In this document: piece by piece, positions 32,947 to 41,158 of the stretch
Numbering within the stretch: the first letter of the stretch is position 1
Layout: each line of letters begins with the position of its first letter
DNA from: Prevotella sp.
GTDB taxonomy: Bacteria > Bacteroidota > Bacteroidia > Bacteroidales > Bacteroidaceae
DNA: 48,165 bases
Direction of reading: 5' to 3'
Assembly (NCBI GenBank): GCA_017961115.1
Contig: JAGCXX010000015.1
Location: 1-48,165 of the forward strand
Notes under the pieces: model-generated
Told to the model about the DNA's origin: nothing
Databases searched by the model: none
What the model saw: only the letters and a program-made list of their open reading frames with translations
Position numbers and translations under genes: made by a program

Positions 32947-33888
32947 ATGCTTATCTCTCTGCTACTCACCTCATGGCTCACTTTTGTGGAGCTCAACTGC
33001 GAGAACCTCTTCGACTGGCGACACGATGAGGGCAAGAACGACTATGAGTATCTACCTGATGCCACCCGTAAGTGGGACAGCCGCCGATACTGGACGAAGC
33101 TGAACAGCATTGCCCGGACCATTATCTTGTGCGGCGGCGAGGGAGAGGCATGGACACTGCCCGACCTGGTGGCCTTGGCAGAAGTGGAGAACGACAGCGT
33201 GATGAACGACCTCACCCATCGCTCACTGCTCCGCAATGCCGGTTACGAGTATGTGATGACCCATTCCGACGATGAGCGCGGAATCGACGTTGCCCTGCTC
33301 TACTCACCCTTCACCTTCCGCCTCATCTCCCATCATGCCATCGGTGTCAGTCCGCCCGAAGGCAGGCACGCCACCCGCGACATCCTTTATGCCAGCGGTC
33401 TCATCACCACGGGCGATACCCTCCATGTGATGGTGGTGCACGCCCCCAGCCGCGTCAACGGCGAGCGGAGCACACGTCCCTACCGTCTGAGGGTGGCGGA
33501 GCGCATCATCGCAACCATCGACTCCATCCGCCAGACAGACAGCGGAGCAAACATCATCGTCGCCGGCGACTTCAACGATTATGACTCCGACAGTGCGATA
33601 GTCAGGCTCTCCCAGCACCACCTCATCCATGCCTCATTAGGAGCGAAGGGCAGCCACGGTGCACGGGGCACCTATAAGCACAGAGGGCAGTGGGGAAGCC
33701 TCGACCACATCTTCGTGAGCGAATCACTTGCCAGAAGACAAACCGAATGCCATATCATAGATGCGCCCTTCCTCACCGAGGAAGATGAGAAATACGGCGG
33801 ACTGCAACCACGCCGCACCTACGTTGGCTACCGCTACCATGGAGGCAGCAGCGACCACTTGCCGTTAGTATTGAAGATTGAAGATTGA
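32947..33888 (+). CDS. Endonuclease/exonuclease/phosphatase-family protein
   Basis: A 313-residue protein of the EEP superfamily of metal-dependent phosphodiesterases. Conserved sites are ELNCENLFDW (Asn/Glu near 17-21), VALAEVEND (metal Glu), HSDDERGIDVALLY, IIVAGDFNDYDSDS (catalytic Asp-Asn) and the terminal GGSSDHLPLVLKI (Asp-His). The N-terminus, MLISLLLTSWLTF, is hydrophobic but shorter than a normal signal peptide, so export is uncertain. The last residues (LKIED) are encoded by the first units of a heptamer repeat that continues past the stop, so the C-terminus has been rewritten by the repeat. No promoter is visible between the preceding terminator and the ATG. Confidence 0.88.
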   Translation: MLISLLLTSWLTFVELNCENLFDWRHDEGKNDYEYLPDATRKWDSRRYWTKLNSIARTIILCGGEGEAWTLPDLVALAEVENDSVMNDLTHRSLLRNAGYEYVMTHSDDERGIDVALLYSPFTFRLISHHAIGVSPPEGRHATRDILYASGLITTGDTLHVMVVHAPSRVNGERSTRPYRLRVAERIIATIDSIRQTDSGANIIVAGDFNDYDSDSAIVRLSQHHLIHASLGAKGSHGARGTYKHRGQWGSLDHIFVSESLARRQTECHIIDAPFLTEEDEKYGGLQPRRTYVGYRYHGGSSDHLPLVLKIED

Positions 33889-33919
33889 AAATTGAAAACT
33901 GAAGATTAAAGATTAAAAT
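33871..33919 (+). repeat. Heptamer repeat at the end of the EEP gene
   Basis: Seven 7-bp units (TTGAAGA, TTGAAGA, TTGAAAA, TTGAAAA, CTGAAGA, TTAAAGA, TTAAAAT) span the last six codons, including the stop, and 31 bases beyond. They belong to the same family as the repeats at 38591 and 48036. Confidence 0.85.
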
Positions 33920-33952
33920 TGGTCCTACAAGATAAAAATATAGTTGTTATTA

Positions 33953-33982
33953 TTGATAATTGGAGAAAAATATCTACCTTTG
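33953..33982 (+). promoter_or_regulatory. Promoter of ffh
   Basis: TTG (33953-33955), exactly 19 bp, then TACCTTTG (33975-33982), 54 bp before the ffh ATG. Confidence 0.65.
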
Positions 33983-34036
33983 TCTTGATTTTAAGAGACT
34001 GAATAAATATTTAGAAAAGATACATTTATTTGAAAG

Positions 34037-35383
34037 ATGTTTGAAAATTTAAGCGAGAGACTTGAGCGCTCGTTCAAGATGCTCAAGGGTGAGGGAAAAA
34101 TTACCGAAATCAATGTAGCCCAGACCCTGAAGGATGTACGCAAGGCCCTCATCGAGGCCGATGTGAGTTACAAGGTAGCCAAGACGTTCACCGACGAGGT
34201 GAAGCGCAAGGCGATGGGTATGAATGTGCTGACGGCTGTGAAGCCAGGTCAGTTGATGGTGAAACTCGTCCACGACGAGATGGTAGAGTTGATGGGTGGA
34301 GAGAATGTGGGGCTCAACCTCACCAGTCGTCCCTCCATCATTCTCATGTCAGGTCTGCAGGGTTCCGGCAAAACCACGTTCAGCGGCAAGTTGGCCAACA
34401 TGCTGAAGACCAAGCAGCGCAAGAACCCGCTGTTGGTGGCCTGCGACGTCTATCGTCCCGCCGCCATTGAGCAGCTCAAGGTGGTGGCCGAGCAAATCGG
34501 CATCCCCGTGTATTCAGAGCCCGACAACAAGGACGTGGTGGCAATAGCCAACAACGCCATCCGTGAAGCCAAGTCAAAAGGCCACGATGTGGTCATTATC
34601 GATACTGCCGGCCGTCTCGCAATCGACGAGGACATGATGCGCGAGATAGAGTCGCTTAAGAATGCCGTCAATCCCGACGAGACTCTCTTTGTGGTAGACT
34701 CGATGACCGGTCAGGATGCCGTCAACACTGCCAAGACCTTCAACGACCGCCTTGACTTCGACGGTGTGGTGCTCACCAAACTCGACGGTGACACCCGCGG
34801 CGGTGCAGCCCTCTCCATCCGCACTGTGGTGACCAAGCCCATCAAGTTTATCGGAACGGGAGAGAAGATGGAGGCAATCGACGCCTTCCATCCCTCACGC
34901 ATGGCAGACCGCATCCTCGGCATGGGCGACGTGGTGAGCCTCGTGGAGCGCGCACAGGCCCTCTACGACGAGGAGGAAGCCAAGAAGATGATGGACAAAC
35001 TGAAGAAGAACAAGTTTGACTTCAACGACTTCATGGCCCAAATCCAGCAGATCAAGAAGATGGGCAACCTCAAGGACCTCGCCTCGATGATTCCCGGTGT
35101 GGGCAAGGCCATCAAGGATGTCGACATCGACGACGACGCCTTCAAGAGCATCGAGGCCATCATCCAGAGCATGACCCCGAAGGAGCGCGCCAATCCCCAG
35201 ATTCTCAACCAGAGCCGCCGCATGCGCATCGCACGCGGCTCAGGCACCACCATCCAGGAGGTCAACAAACTCCTCAAGCAGTTTGACCAGACCCGCAAGA
35301 TGATGCAGATGGTGACCAACACCTCGAAAATGAACATGATGATGAATGCCATGAGGGGCAAGATGCCCAACATGCCCAAATAA
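34037..35383 (+). CDS. ffh: Signal recognition particle GTPase Ffh
   Basis: A 448-residue protein of normal length. It has an N domain (1-90), a G domain (about 95-295) with P-loop GLQGSGKTTFSGKLA, DTAGRLAIDEDM and TKLDGDTRGGAALS, and a methionine-rich M domain (about 320-448) with RRMRIARGSGTTIQEVNKLL, which binds 4.5S RNA and signal sequences. It delivers nascent membrane proteins to FtsY at the inner membrane. It starts a run of same-strand genes (ffh, folD, TPR, oxidoreductase); folD follows after 6 bp. Confidence 0.98.
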   Translation: MFENLSERLERSFKMLKGEGKITEINVAQTLKDVRKALIEADVSYKVAKTFTDEVKRKAMGMNVLTAVKPGQLMVKLVHDEMVELMGGENVGLNLTSRPSIILMSGLQGSGKTTFSGKLANMLKTKQRKNPLLVACDVYRPAAIEQLKVVAEQIGIPVYSEPDNKDVVAIANNAIREAKSKGHDVVIIDTAGRLAIDEDMMREIESLKNAVNPDETLFVVDSMTGQDAVNTAKTFNDRLDFDGVVLTKLDGDTRGGAALSIRTVVTKPIKFIGTGEKMEAIDAFHPSRMADRILGMGDVVSLVERAQALYDEEEAKKMMDKLKKNKFDFNDFMAQIQQIKKMGNLKDLASMIPGVGKAIKDVDIDDDAFKSIEAIIQSMTPKERANPQILNQSRRMRIARGSGTTIQEVNKLLKQFDQTRKMMQMVTNTSKMNMMMNAMRGKMPNMPK

Positions 35384-35389
35384 TACGAC

Positions 35390-36268
35390 ATGACACTAAT
35401 CGACGGAAAGGCCACTGCGGCCGCCATCAAGCAGGAGATAGCCGAAGAGGTGCGGGAGATGACCGCCCGCGGCTGCAAGCGTCCCCATCTCGCCGCCATC
35501 CTGGTAGGACACGACGGAGGTTCGGAGACATATGTGAAAAACAAAGTGATAGCCTGTGAGGCATGTGGATTCACCTCCACGCTCATCCGTATGGAAGACG
35601 ACGTCACCGAGGAGGAGTTGCTGGAGAAAGTGGCACAGTTGAATGCCGACGACGATGTCGACGGATTCATCGTACAGCTGCCCCTTCCCCGCCACATCGA
35701 CGAGCAGAAAGTCATCATGGCGATAGACTACCGCAAGGATGTCGACGGTTTCCACCCCATCAACGTGGGGCGGATGGCCATCGGCCTGCCTTGCTTCATC
35801 TCAGCCACTCCCTTAGGCATCCTCACCCTGCTGCGCCGCTACAACGTGGCTACCAGCGGAAAGAAATGCGTCATCCTCGGCCGCAGCAACATCGTAGGCA
35901 AGCCTATGGCGCAGCTGATGATGCAGAAGCACTATGGTGATTCCACCGTGACCGTCTGTCACAGCCACTCAGCGACACTGCGTGAGGAATGCCGCGAGGC
36001 CGACATCCTCATCGCCGCCATCGGACAGCCCAACTTCGTCACCGCCGACATGGTGAAGGAAGGTGCTGTGGTCATCGACGTTGGCACCACCCGCGTGCCC
36101 GATGCCACCCGCAAGAGCGGTTTCCGTCTCAACGGCGACGTGAAGTTTGACGAGGTGGCAGAGAAATGCGCTATGATTACCCCTGTTCCCGGCGGCGTCG
36201 GTCCGATGACCATCTGCTCGCTGATGAAGAACACGCTCTCCGCTGCCAAAAAGGAATACTACCCATGA
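35390..36268 (+). CDS. folD: Bifunctional methylenetetrahydrofolate dehydrogenase/cyclohydrolase FolD
   Basis: A 292-residue cytoplasmic enzyme interconverting 5,10-methylene-, methenyl- and 10-formyl-tetrahydrofolate. The catalytic Lys is in [14 protein letters not shown] (about 45-58), the folate site is [15 protein letters not shown], and the NADP site is [18 protein letters not shown]. The end reads [20 protein letters not shown]. It lies 6 bp after ffh and its stop codon overlaps the start of a mini-TPR gene (ATGA). Confidence 0.97.
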   Translation: MTLIDGKATAAAIKQEIAEEVREMTARGCKRPHLAAILVGHDGGSETYVKNKVIACEACGFTSTLIRMEDDVTEEELLEKVAQLNADDDVDGFIVQLPLPRHIDEQKVIMAIDYRKDVDGFHPINVGRMAIGLPCFISATPLGILTLLRRYNVATSGKKCVILGRSNIVGKPMAQLMMQKHYGDSTVTVCHSHSATLREECREADILIAAIGQPNFVTADMVKEGAVVIDVGTTRVPDATRKSGFRLNGDVKFDEVAEKCAMITPVPGGVGPMTICSLMKNTLSAAKKEYYP

Positions 36269-36444
36269 CAGCCGACGAATATTACCAGAGAGGCAATGAG
36301 TACCGCCGCCAGGGCAACTGGCAGGAGGCCATCAACAACTACATGGAGGCCATTGCCCTCGACCCGGAGAGTCCGGCCGTCCATGCCAAGGAGATGCTCG
36401 ACGATATCCTCAGCTTCTATCACAAGGATTACTACAATCCATAA
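36265..36444 (+). CDS. Single-TPR mini-protein
   Basis: A 59-residue protein starting [20 protein letters not shown]. It is one complete tetratricopeptide repeat ([18 protein letters not shown]) plus a short helix. Its ATG overlaps the folD stop by four bases, so it is translationally coupled. The same frame is open 33 codons upstream inside folD, but that sequence is a shadow of folD. Its position directly before the ferredoxin subunit suggests a small assembly or docking partner; function unproven. Confidence 0.75.
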   Translation: MTADEYYQRGNEYRRQGNWQEAINNYMEAIALDPESPAVHAKEMLDDILSFYHKDYYNP

Positions 36445-36492
36445 GCAGGGATGCGATATCACAATGCAAGAATTACACTAACAATATCAATT

Positions 36493-36726
36493 ATGGCAAA
36501 AATCAAAGGTCAAATCGTGGTCAACACGAACAGATGCAAGGGTTGCTCCCTGTGCATTGAGGCTTGTCCCAAGGATGTTATCGCCCTTGCCGACAAGAAG
36601 GTCAATGTGTCGGGCTATCCCTACATTGAGGCCGCACGTCCCGATGACTGCATCGGATGCGCCTCATGTGCCATCGTATGTCCCGACGGATGTATCACTG
36701 TTTACCGCAAAAAAATGGAGGAGTAA
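36493..36726 (+). CDS. 2-oxoacid:ferredoxin oxidoreductase, ferredoxin-like delta subunit
   Basis: A 77-residue protein with two 4Fe-4S motifs: CKGCSLCIEACPKD and CIGCASCAIVCPDG. It is the electron-transfer subunit of the following three-gene oxidoreductase. The start MAKIKGQIVV is chosen over an ATG 14 codons upstream that adds non-conserved residues. Three bases separate its stop from the alpha-subunit ATG. Confidence 0.93.
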   Translation: MAKIKGQIVVNTNRCKGCSLCIEACPKDVIALADKKVNVSGYPYIEAARPDDCIGCASCAIVCPDGCITVYRKKMEE

Positions 36727-36729
36727 GAG

Positions 36730-37815
36730 ATGGCAGAACAAGAAGTAACATTGATGAAAGGCAATGAGGCCATCGCCCATGCCGCTATCCGCTGTGGAGC
36801 CGACGGTTATTTCGGCTATCCCATCACCCCGCAGAGCGAGGTGATTGAGACCCTCTGCGCCCTCAAGCCCTGGGAAACCACCGGTATGGTGGTGGTGCAG
36901 GCTGAGAGCGAGGTGGCATCCATCAACATGGTCTATGGCGCCGCAGGAGCCGGCAAGCGCGCCCTTACCTCCTCATCGAGTCCCGGCGTGGCGCTCATGC
37001 AGGAAGGCATCGCCTATCTGGCAGGAGCCGAACTCCCCGGCGTGTTTGTCAACGTGCAGCGCGGCGGTCCCGGACTGGGCACCATCCAACCCTCGCAGAG
37101 CGACTACTTCCAAGCCACCCGAGGCGGCGGCAACGGCGACTATTATGTCATCACACTCGCACCGTCGTCGGTGCAGGAGATGGCCGACTTTGTCGACCTC
37201 GCCTTTGAACTCGCCTTCAAATACCGCAACCCCGCGATGATTCTGAGCGACGGCGTCATCGGACAGATGATGGAGAAGATTGTGCTGCCGCCCTACAAGC
37301 CCCGCCGCACCGACGAGGAAGTCATCAAGCAGTGTCCCTGGGCTTCGACCGGCAAGACACGCGACCGCAAGCGCAATGTCATCACCTCCCTGGAACTGAA
37401 GCCTGAGGCGATGGAACTCCGCAACATCCACCTTCAGGAGAAGTATCAGGAGATACGCGACAAGGAGGTGAGGTATGAGACCATGCAATGCGACGACGCC
37501 GAGTATATCATCGTGTCATTCGGCAGTGCGGCACGCATCTCAGAGAAAGCCATCGAACTGGCCCGTGCAGAGGGCATCCGCGTCGGTCTGCTGCGCCCCA
37601 TCACCGTGTGGCCCTTCCCCTCGAAGCAGGTGGCAGAACTGGCAAGAGGAAAGAAGGGAGTGCTCGTGGCAGAAATCAACGCCGGCATGATGGTGGAGGA
37701 CGTTCGCCTGGCCATCAACGGTGAGGTACCTGTGGAGCATTTCGGCCGCCTGGGCGGTATCGTCCCTGAGCCAGAAGAGATAGTGGAGGCATTGAAAACC
37801 AAACTGATGAAATGA
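36730..37815 (+). CDS. vorB: 2-oxoacid:ferredoxin oxidoreductase alpha subunit (VorB/KorA type)
   Basis: A 361-residue subunit. It contains the pyruvate/ketoisovalerate oxidoreductase N-terminal fold (AIAHAAIRCGADGYFGYPIT, then PQSEVIETL), the TPP-proximal GAAGAGKRALTSSSSPGVAL, RGGPGLGTIQPSQSDYFQAT, and a C-terminal domain (VSFGSAARISEKAIELA, VGLLRPITVWPFPSKQV). The complex decarboxylates a branched-chain 2-oxoacid or 2-oxoglutarate with CoA, reducing ferredoxin; anaerobes also run it in reverse. Sequence alone does not settle the substrate: VorB (3-methyl-2-oxobutanoate) is the usual label for this arrangement. Its stop overlaps the beta-subunit start. Confidence 0.92.
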   Translation: MAEQEVTLMKGNEAIAHAAIRCGADGYFGYPITPQSEVIETLCALKPWETTGMVVVQAESEVASINMVYGAAGAGKRALTSSSSPGVALMQEGIAYLAGAELPGVFVNVQRGGPGLGTIQPSQSDYFQATRGGGNGDYYVITLAPSSVQEMADFVDLAFELAFKYRNPAMILSDGVIGQMMEKIVLPPYKPRRTDEEVIKQCPWASTGKTRDRKRNVITSLELKPEAMELRNIHLQEKYQEIRDKEVRYETMQCDDAEYIIVSFGSAARISEKAIELARAEGIRVGLLRPITVWPFPSKQVAELARGKKGVLVAEINAGMMVEDVRLAINGEVPVEHFGRLGGIVPEPEEIVEALKTKLMK

Positions 37816-38588
37816 TGGAAGCAAAAGACATAATCAGTCCGGAGAACCTGGTATACCAGAAGCCGGCACTTTTGAACGACACGCCCATGCACTACTGCCC
37901 GGGCTGCTCACATGGTGTGGTTCACAAACTCATCGCTGAGGTGGTTGAGGAGATGGGCATGGAGGAGAAGACCGTGGGCATCTCACCCGTGGGATGCGGC
38001 GTTTTCGCCTACAACTACATCGACATCGACTGGCAGGAGGCCGCCCACGGACGTGCTCCCGCCGTGGCCACCGGCATCAAGCGACTCTGGCCCGACCGCC
38101 TCGTGTTCACCTACCAGGGTGATGGCGACCTGGCGTGCATCGGAGCCTGCGAGACCATCCACGCCCTCAACCGTGGCGAGCATATTGTCATCATCTTCAT
38201 CAACAATGCCATCTACGGCATGACAGGAGGACAGATGGCACCCACCACGCTGATTGGGCAGAAGACATCGACCTGTCCTTACGGACGCGAACCCGCCCTT
38301 CACGGCTATCCCCTCAAGATGACCGAGATTGCCGCTACGCTCGAGGGCACCTGCTACGTCACCCGCCAGAGCGTGGAGAACGTGGCTGCCATCCGCAAGG
38401 CGAAGAAGGCATTGCGCAAGGCTTTCGAGGCCACCATGGCCGGCAAGGGTTCCGCACTCGTCGAGTTTGTGAGCACCTGCAACAGCGGTTGGAAACTCAC
38501 TCCGAAGCAGGCCAACGAATGGATGCAGGAGAATATGTTCAAGTTCTACCCCAAGGGCGACCTGAAGGACACCACGGGGGAGGGGTGA
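37812..38588 (+). CDS. 2-oxoacid:ferredoxin oxidoreductase beta subunit (thiamine diphosphate binding)
   Basis: A 258-residue TPP-binding subunit. Conserved sites are MHYCPGCSHGVVHKL (cofactor/Fe-S region), SPVGCGVFAYNYIDID, and the TPP/Mg motif from GDGDLACIGACETIHALNRG to FINNAIYGMTGGQMAPTT. It starts at one of two adjacent ATGs (37812 or 37815) overlapping the alpha-subunit stop. The gap to the gamma subunit is occupied by heptamer repeats. Confidence 0.93.
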   Translation: MMEAKDIISPENLVYQKPALLNDTPMHYCPGCSHGVVHKLIAEVVEEMGMEEKTVGISPVGCGVFAYNYIDIDWQEAAHGRAPAVATGIKRLWPDRLVFTYQGDGDLACIGACETIHALNRGEHIVIIFINNAIYGMTGGQMAPTTLIGQKTSTCPYGREPALHGYPLKMTEIAATLEGTCYVTRQSVENVAAIRKAKKALRKAFEATMAGKGSALVEFVSTCNSGWKLTPKQANEWMQENMFKFYPKGDLKDTTGEG

Positions 38589-38590
38589 GA

Positions 38591-38625
38591 GATGAAAGAT
38601 GAAAGATGAAAGATTAAAGATTAAA
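38591..38625 (+). repeat. Heptamer repeat filling the beta/gamma subunit gap
   Basis: GATGAAA three times then GATTAAA twice, beginning two bases after the beta-subunit stop and ending five bases before the gamma-subunit ATG. The repeat therefore supplies the ribosome-loading region of the next gene. Confidence 0.9.
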
Positions 38626-38630
38626 GATAT

Positions 38631-39173
38631 ATGAAAAAGGAAATCATCATATCAGGATTCGGCGGACAGGGTGTGCTCTCCATGGGCAAGATTCTCGCCT
38701 ACTCAGGACTGATGGAAGGCAAGGAAGTGACCTGGATGCCCGCCTACGGTCCCGAGCAGCGAGGTGGCACCGCCAATGTCACCGTCATCGTCAGCGACGA
38801 CCGCATCTCGTCGCCCATCCTCAGCCGTTACGACATCGCTATTGTGCTCAACCAGCCCTCGCTCGACAAGTTTGAGCCGAAGGTGAAGCCCGGTGGCATC
38901 CTCATCTACGACGACTACGGCATCATCAACCCGCCCACCCGCAAGGACATCGAGGTATACAGCATCAGTGCGATGGACAAGGCGGCAGAGATGAAGAACG
39001 CCAAGATTTTCAACATGATTGTCCTCGGCGGACTTCTCCATGTCTGTCCCGTCGTCACCTCAGTGGGTTTGGAGAAAGCATTGCGAAAGACGCTCCCTGA
39101 GCGCCACCACTCACTCATCCCCCTCAACATGGATGCTCTCCGCGCGGGAGGCGCCATCATGCGGAAGATGTGA
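38631..39173 (+). CDS. 2-oxoacid:ferredoxin oxidoreductase gamma subunit
   Basis: A 180-residue subunit of the pyruvate/ketoisovalerate oxidoreductase gamma family: IIISGFGGQGVLSMGKILAY (5-24), WMPAYGPEQRGGTANVTVIV, and ILSRYDIAIVLNQPSLDKF. It binds the CoA part of the reaction and completes a delta-alpha-beta-gamma complex. A strong hairpin follows. It is the last gene of the run that starts at ffh. Confidence 0.93.
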   Translation: MKKEIIISGFGGQGVLSMGKILAYSGLMEGKEVTWMPAYGPEQRGGTANVTVIVSDDRISSPILSRYDIAIVLNQPSLDKFEPKVKPGGILIYDDYGIINPPTRKDIEVYSISAMDKAAEMKNAKIFNMIVLGGLLHVCPVVTSVGLEKALRKTLPERHHSLIPLNMDALRAGGAIMRKM

Positions 39174-39198
39174 GAACAGACAGCCATAGGGTGCTTAA

Positions 39199-39245
39199 CC
39201 ACCATAAAAGGGGCGGACAAGATGAGTCCACCCCTTTTTATGTGG
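39199..39245 (+). terminator. Intrinsic terminator after the oxidoreductase genes
   Basis: A long imperfect hairpin: ATAAAAGGGGCGGAC pairs with GTCCACCCCTTTTTAT (about 15 bp, one mismatch, one bulge), extended by CCACC/GTGG at the base, with a 7-nt loop. It contains a T-run on the 3' side. Confidence 0.75.
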
Positions 39246-39283
39246 CAGACAAAACACGGAGGCAGCATCTTTTGCCCAAAAGA

Positions 39284-39315
39284 TTTGGCAGTTGCAAGTT
39301 TTTTTCTTATCTTCG
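39284..39315 (+). promoter_or_regulatory. Promoter of the aldo/keto reductase gene
   Basis: TTTG (39284-39287), 20 bp, then TATCTTCG (39308-39315; one base off TAnnTTTG), 25 bp before the ATG at 39341. Confidence 0.5.
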
Positions 39316-39340
39316 TGGCATGTAGAAAAATTTGTTCGAT

Positions 39341-40465
39341 ATGGAAAACAAACTGATTGACAACTGTATAAAACTGGGGTTCGGCATGATGCGGCTGCCC
39401 CGAGTTGAGGGAACGAAAGTCATTGATGTGGAGCACACCAAGAGCATGGTGGATGCCTTCATCGAAGCCGGCGGCAAGTATTTCGACACCGCCTATGTCT
39501 ATGAGGGGTCGGAAGCAGCCACCAAGGCAGCGCTCTGCGACCGTTATCCGCGTGAAAGCTACTATCTGGCCGACAAGCTCAATGCCTCTGAATTTGCCTG
39601 CAAGAGTGAAGAGGAGGCCAAGAAAGAAATCAAGGTGAGCCTTGAGCGCACCGGGGCAGGCTATTTCGACTTTTACCTTCTCCACGGCATCGACTCCGGA
39701 AACAAGGATAGGTTCAACCAGTTTGGCATATGGGATTACATGAGGAAACTGAAGGAGGAAGGTCTGATTCGCCATTATGGATTCTCCTTCCATTCCACTC
39801 CCGAACACCTCGACGAACTGCTCACCGAGCATCCTGACACTGAATTTGTGCAACTCCAAATCAACTATTCCGACTGGGAGGACCCCCTGATTGCCTCACG
39901 TCAATGTTATGAGGTGGCAGTCAGGCATGGGAAGCCCGTCATCGTGATGGAACCTGTGAAGGGAGGGAAACTGGCAGACCCACCCCAAAAGGTGAAGGAA
40001 ATCCTGCATCAGGCAGCCCCCGAGGCATCCTATGCCTCATGGGCCATCCGCTTCACTGCATCACTGCCCAACGTGATGGTGGTGCTCAGTGGTATGTCGA
40101 ATATGGAACAGATGGAAGACAACTTATCGCATATGCGCCAGTTGCAACCCCTCAACGATGAGGAAAAGAAAGTGTTGGAGTCTGCCCGCCAGGCATTGTC
40201 ACAGTTTGACGGCATCGCCTGTACCTCATGCCACTACTGCACGCCAGGCTGTCCCATGGACATTCATATCCCTGAGATTTTCGCAGTGATGAACGTTTAC
40301 AAATTGTTTGGCACCCTGAATGAGGCCCGCAATGAATACTCTTGGCGCCCCGGTGGCGAGAAAGCCTCAGCCTGCATACAGTGCGGGCAGTGCGAGGGTG
40401 CCTGTCCCCAGCATCTTCCCATCATCAGTTTGCTGGAAGAGGTGGTGGAAACTTTGGAGAAATAA
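39341..40465 (+). CDS. Aldo/keto reductase with C-terminal 4Fe-4S ferredoxin-like domain
   Basis: A 374-residue protein. An aldo/keto reductase barrel (about 1-280: GFGMMRLPRVEG, KYFDTAYVYEGSEAATKAAL, YFDFYLLHGID, IRHYGFSFHSTPEHLDELL, KPVIVMEPVKGGKL) is followed by a ferredoxin-like tail with CTSCHYCTPGCPMDI and CIQCGQCEGACPQHLP. The ATG at 39341 is used; a TTG three codons upstream would also be in frame. Family members in anaerobes reduce carbonyls, possibly with electrons through the Fe-S centres; substrate unknown. It is a separate unit from the preceding oxidoreductase. Confidence 0.92.
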   Translation: MENKLIDNCIKLGFGMMRLPRVEGTKVIDVEHTKSMVDAFIEAGGKYFDTAYVYEGSEAATKAALCDRYPRESYYLADKLNASEFACKSEEEAKKEIKVSLERTGAGYFDFYLLHGIDSGNKDRFNQFGIWDYMRKLKEEGLIRHYGFSFHSTPEHLDELLTEHPDTEFVQLQINYSDWEDPLIASRQCYEVAVRHGKPVIVMEPVKGGKLADPPQKVKEILHQAAPEASYASWAIRFTASLPNVMVVLSGMSNMEQMEDNLSHMRQLQPLNDEEKKVLESARQALSQFDGIACTSCHYCTPGCPMDIHIPEIFAVMNVYKLFGTLNEARNEYSWRPGGEKASACIQCGQCEGACPQHLPIISLLEEVVETLEK

Positions 40466-40509
40466 TTGATTATTTGCTTTCATTATAATAGCATAATAGA
40501 TTTTTTCAG

Positions 40510-40517
40510 TATCTTTG
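40510..40517 (+). promoter_or_regulatory. -7 promoter box of the slyD-aroC unit
   Basis: TATCTTTG matches TAnnTTTG and lies 23 bp before the ATG at 40541. No TTTG stands at 19-21 bp upstream, where the sequence is A/T-rich. Confidence 0.55.
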
Positions 40518-40540
40518 CGGATAATTTCGCAATATTGATT

Positions 40541-41143
40541 ATGGACAACAACAATTACATCGTACTGTCGTACAGCCTGTTCGCCGAAGTGGAAGGCGAA
40601 CGGATGATGCTCGAGCAAACCGAGGAGGGACGTCCCTTCTGGTTCATCAGCGGCATGGGGATGACCCTGCCCAAGTTTGAGGAGGCACTTGTCCAACTCA
40701 ACCGCGGCGAGACCTTCGACTTCGTCATCGCCAAGGACGAGGCCTATGGCGAGTATGAAGAGGAGCACATTGTCGACCTCGACAAGAAAATCTTCATGCC
40801 CAACGGCAAGTTTGACGACAAGCTCATCTACGTGGATGCCATCATCCCTCTGATGAACGCCGACGGCAACCGTTTCAACGCACGCGTATTGGAGATAACA
40901 GCCGACAAGGTGACAGTCGACCTCAACCACCCCTATGCCGGTCTCGACCTCAACTTCAAGGGCGAGGTGCTCGAGAACAGGCCAGCTACCGCCAAGGAGA
41001 TGGAGCAGATGGCGAGGATGCTCAGCGGTGAGGGCTGCGGCGGTTGCGGAGGCGGCAACTGCAGTGACTGCGGAGGAGGCGACTGCGGAGGTTGCGGTGA
41101 CAACGGATATGGCAACGGATGCGGCAATGGCGGCTGCTGTTAA
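40541..41143 (+). CDS. slyD: SlyD-type FKBP peptidyl-prolyl isomerase with metal-binding tail
   Basis: A 200-residue protein. The FKBP domain of SlyD type (about 1-150) shows FWFISGMGMTLPKFEEALVQ, GETFDFVIAKDEAYGEYEEE and the insert-in-flap segment VLEITADKVTVDLNHPYAGL. The tail (about 166-200) is Gly/Cys-rich (CGGCGGGNCSDCGGGDCGGC), with twelve or so cysteines that would bind nickel or zinc. It acts as a cytoplasmic folding helper and metallochaperone. The start MDNNNYIV is chosen because it follows a good -7 box; the open frame extends 25 codons upstream through that promoter. The aroC ATG follows 15 bp after the stop. Confidence 0.92.
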   Translation: MDNNNYIVLSYSLFAEVEGERMMLEQTEEGRPFWFISGMGMTLPKFEEALVQLNRGETFDFVIAKDEAYGEYEEEHIVDLDKKIFMPNGKFDDKLIYVDAIIPLMNADGNRFNARVLEITADKVTVDLNHPYAGLDLNFKGEVLENRPATAKEMEQMARMLSGEGCGGCGGGNCSDCGGGDCGGCGDNGYGNGCGNGGCC

Positions 41144-41158
41144 ATACATTGTTTGGCA

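Noticed and set aside
38915-39859. A 314-codon minus-strand ORF spanning the gamma subunit gene, its terminator and the aldo/keto reductase.
   Set aside because: It crosses two well-supported genes and their boundary on the opposite strand and shows no domain. Shadow ORF.
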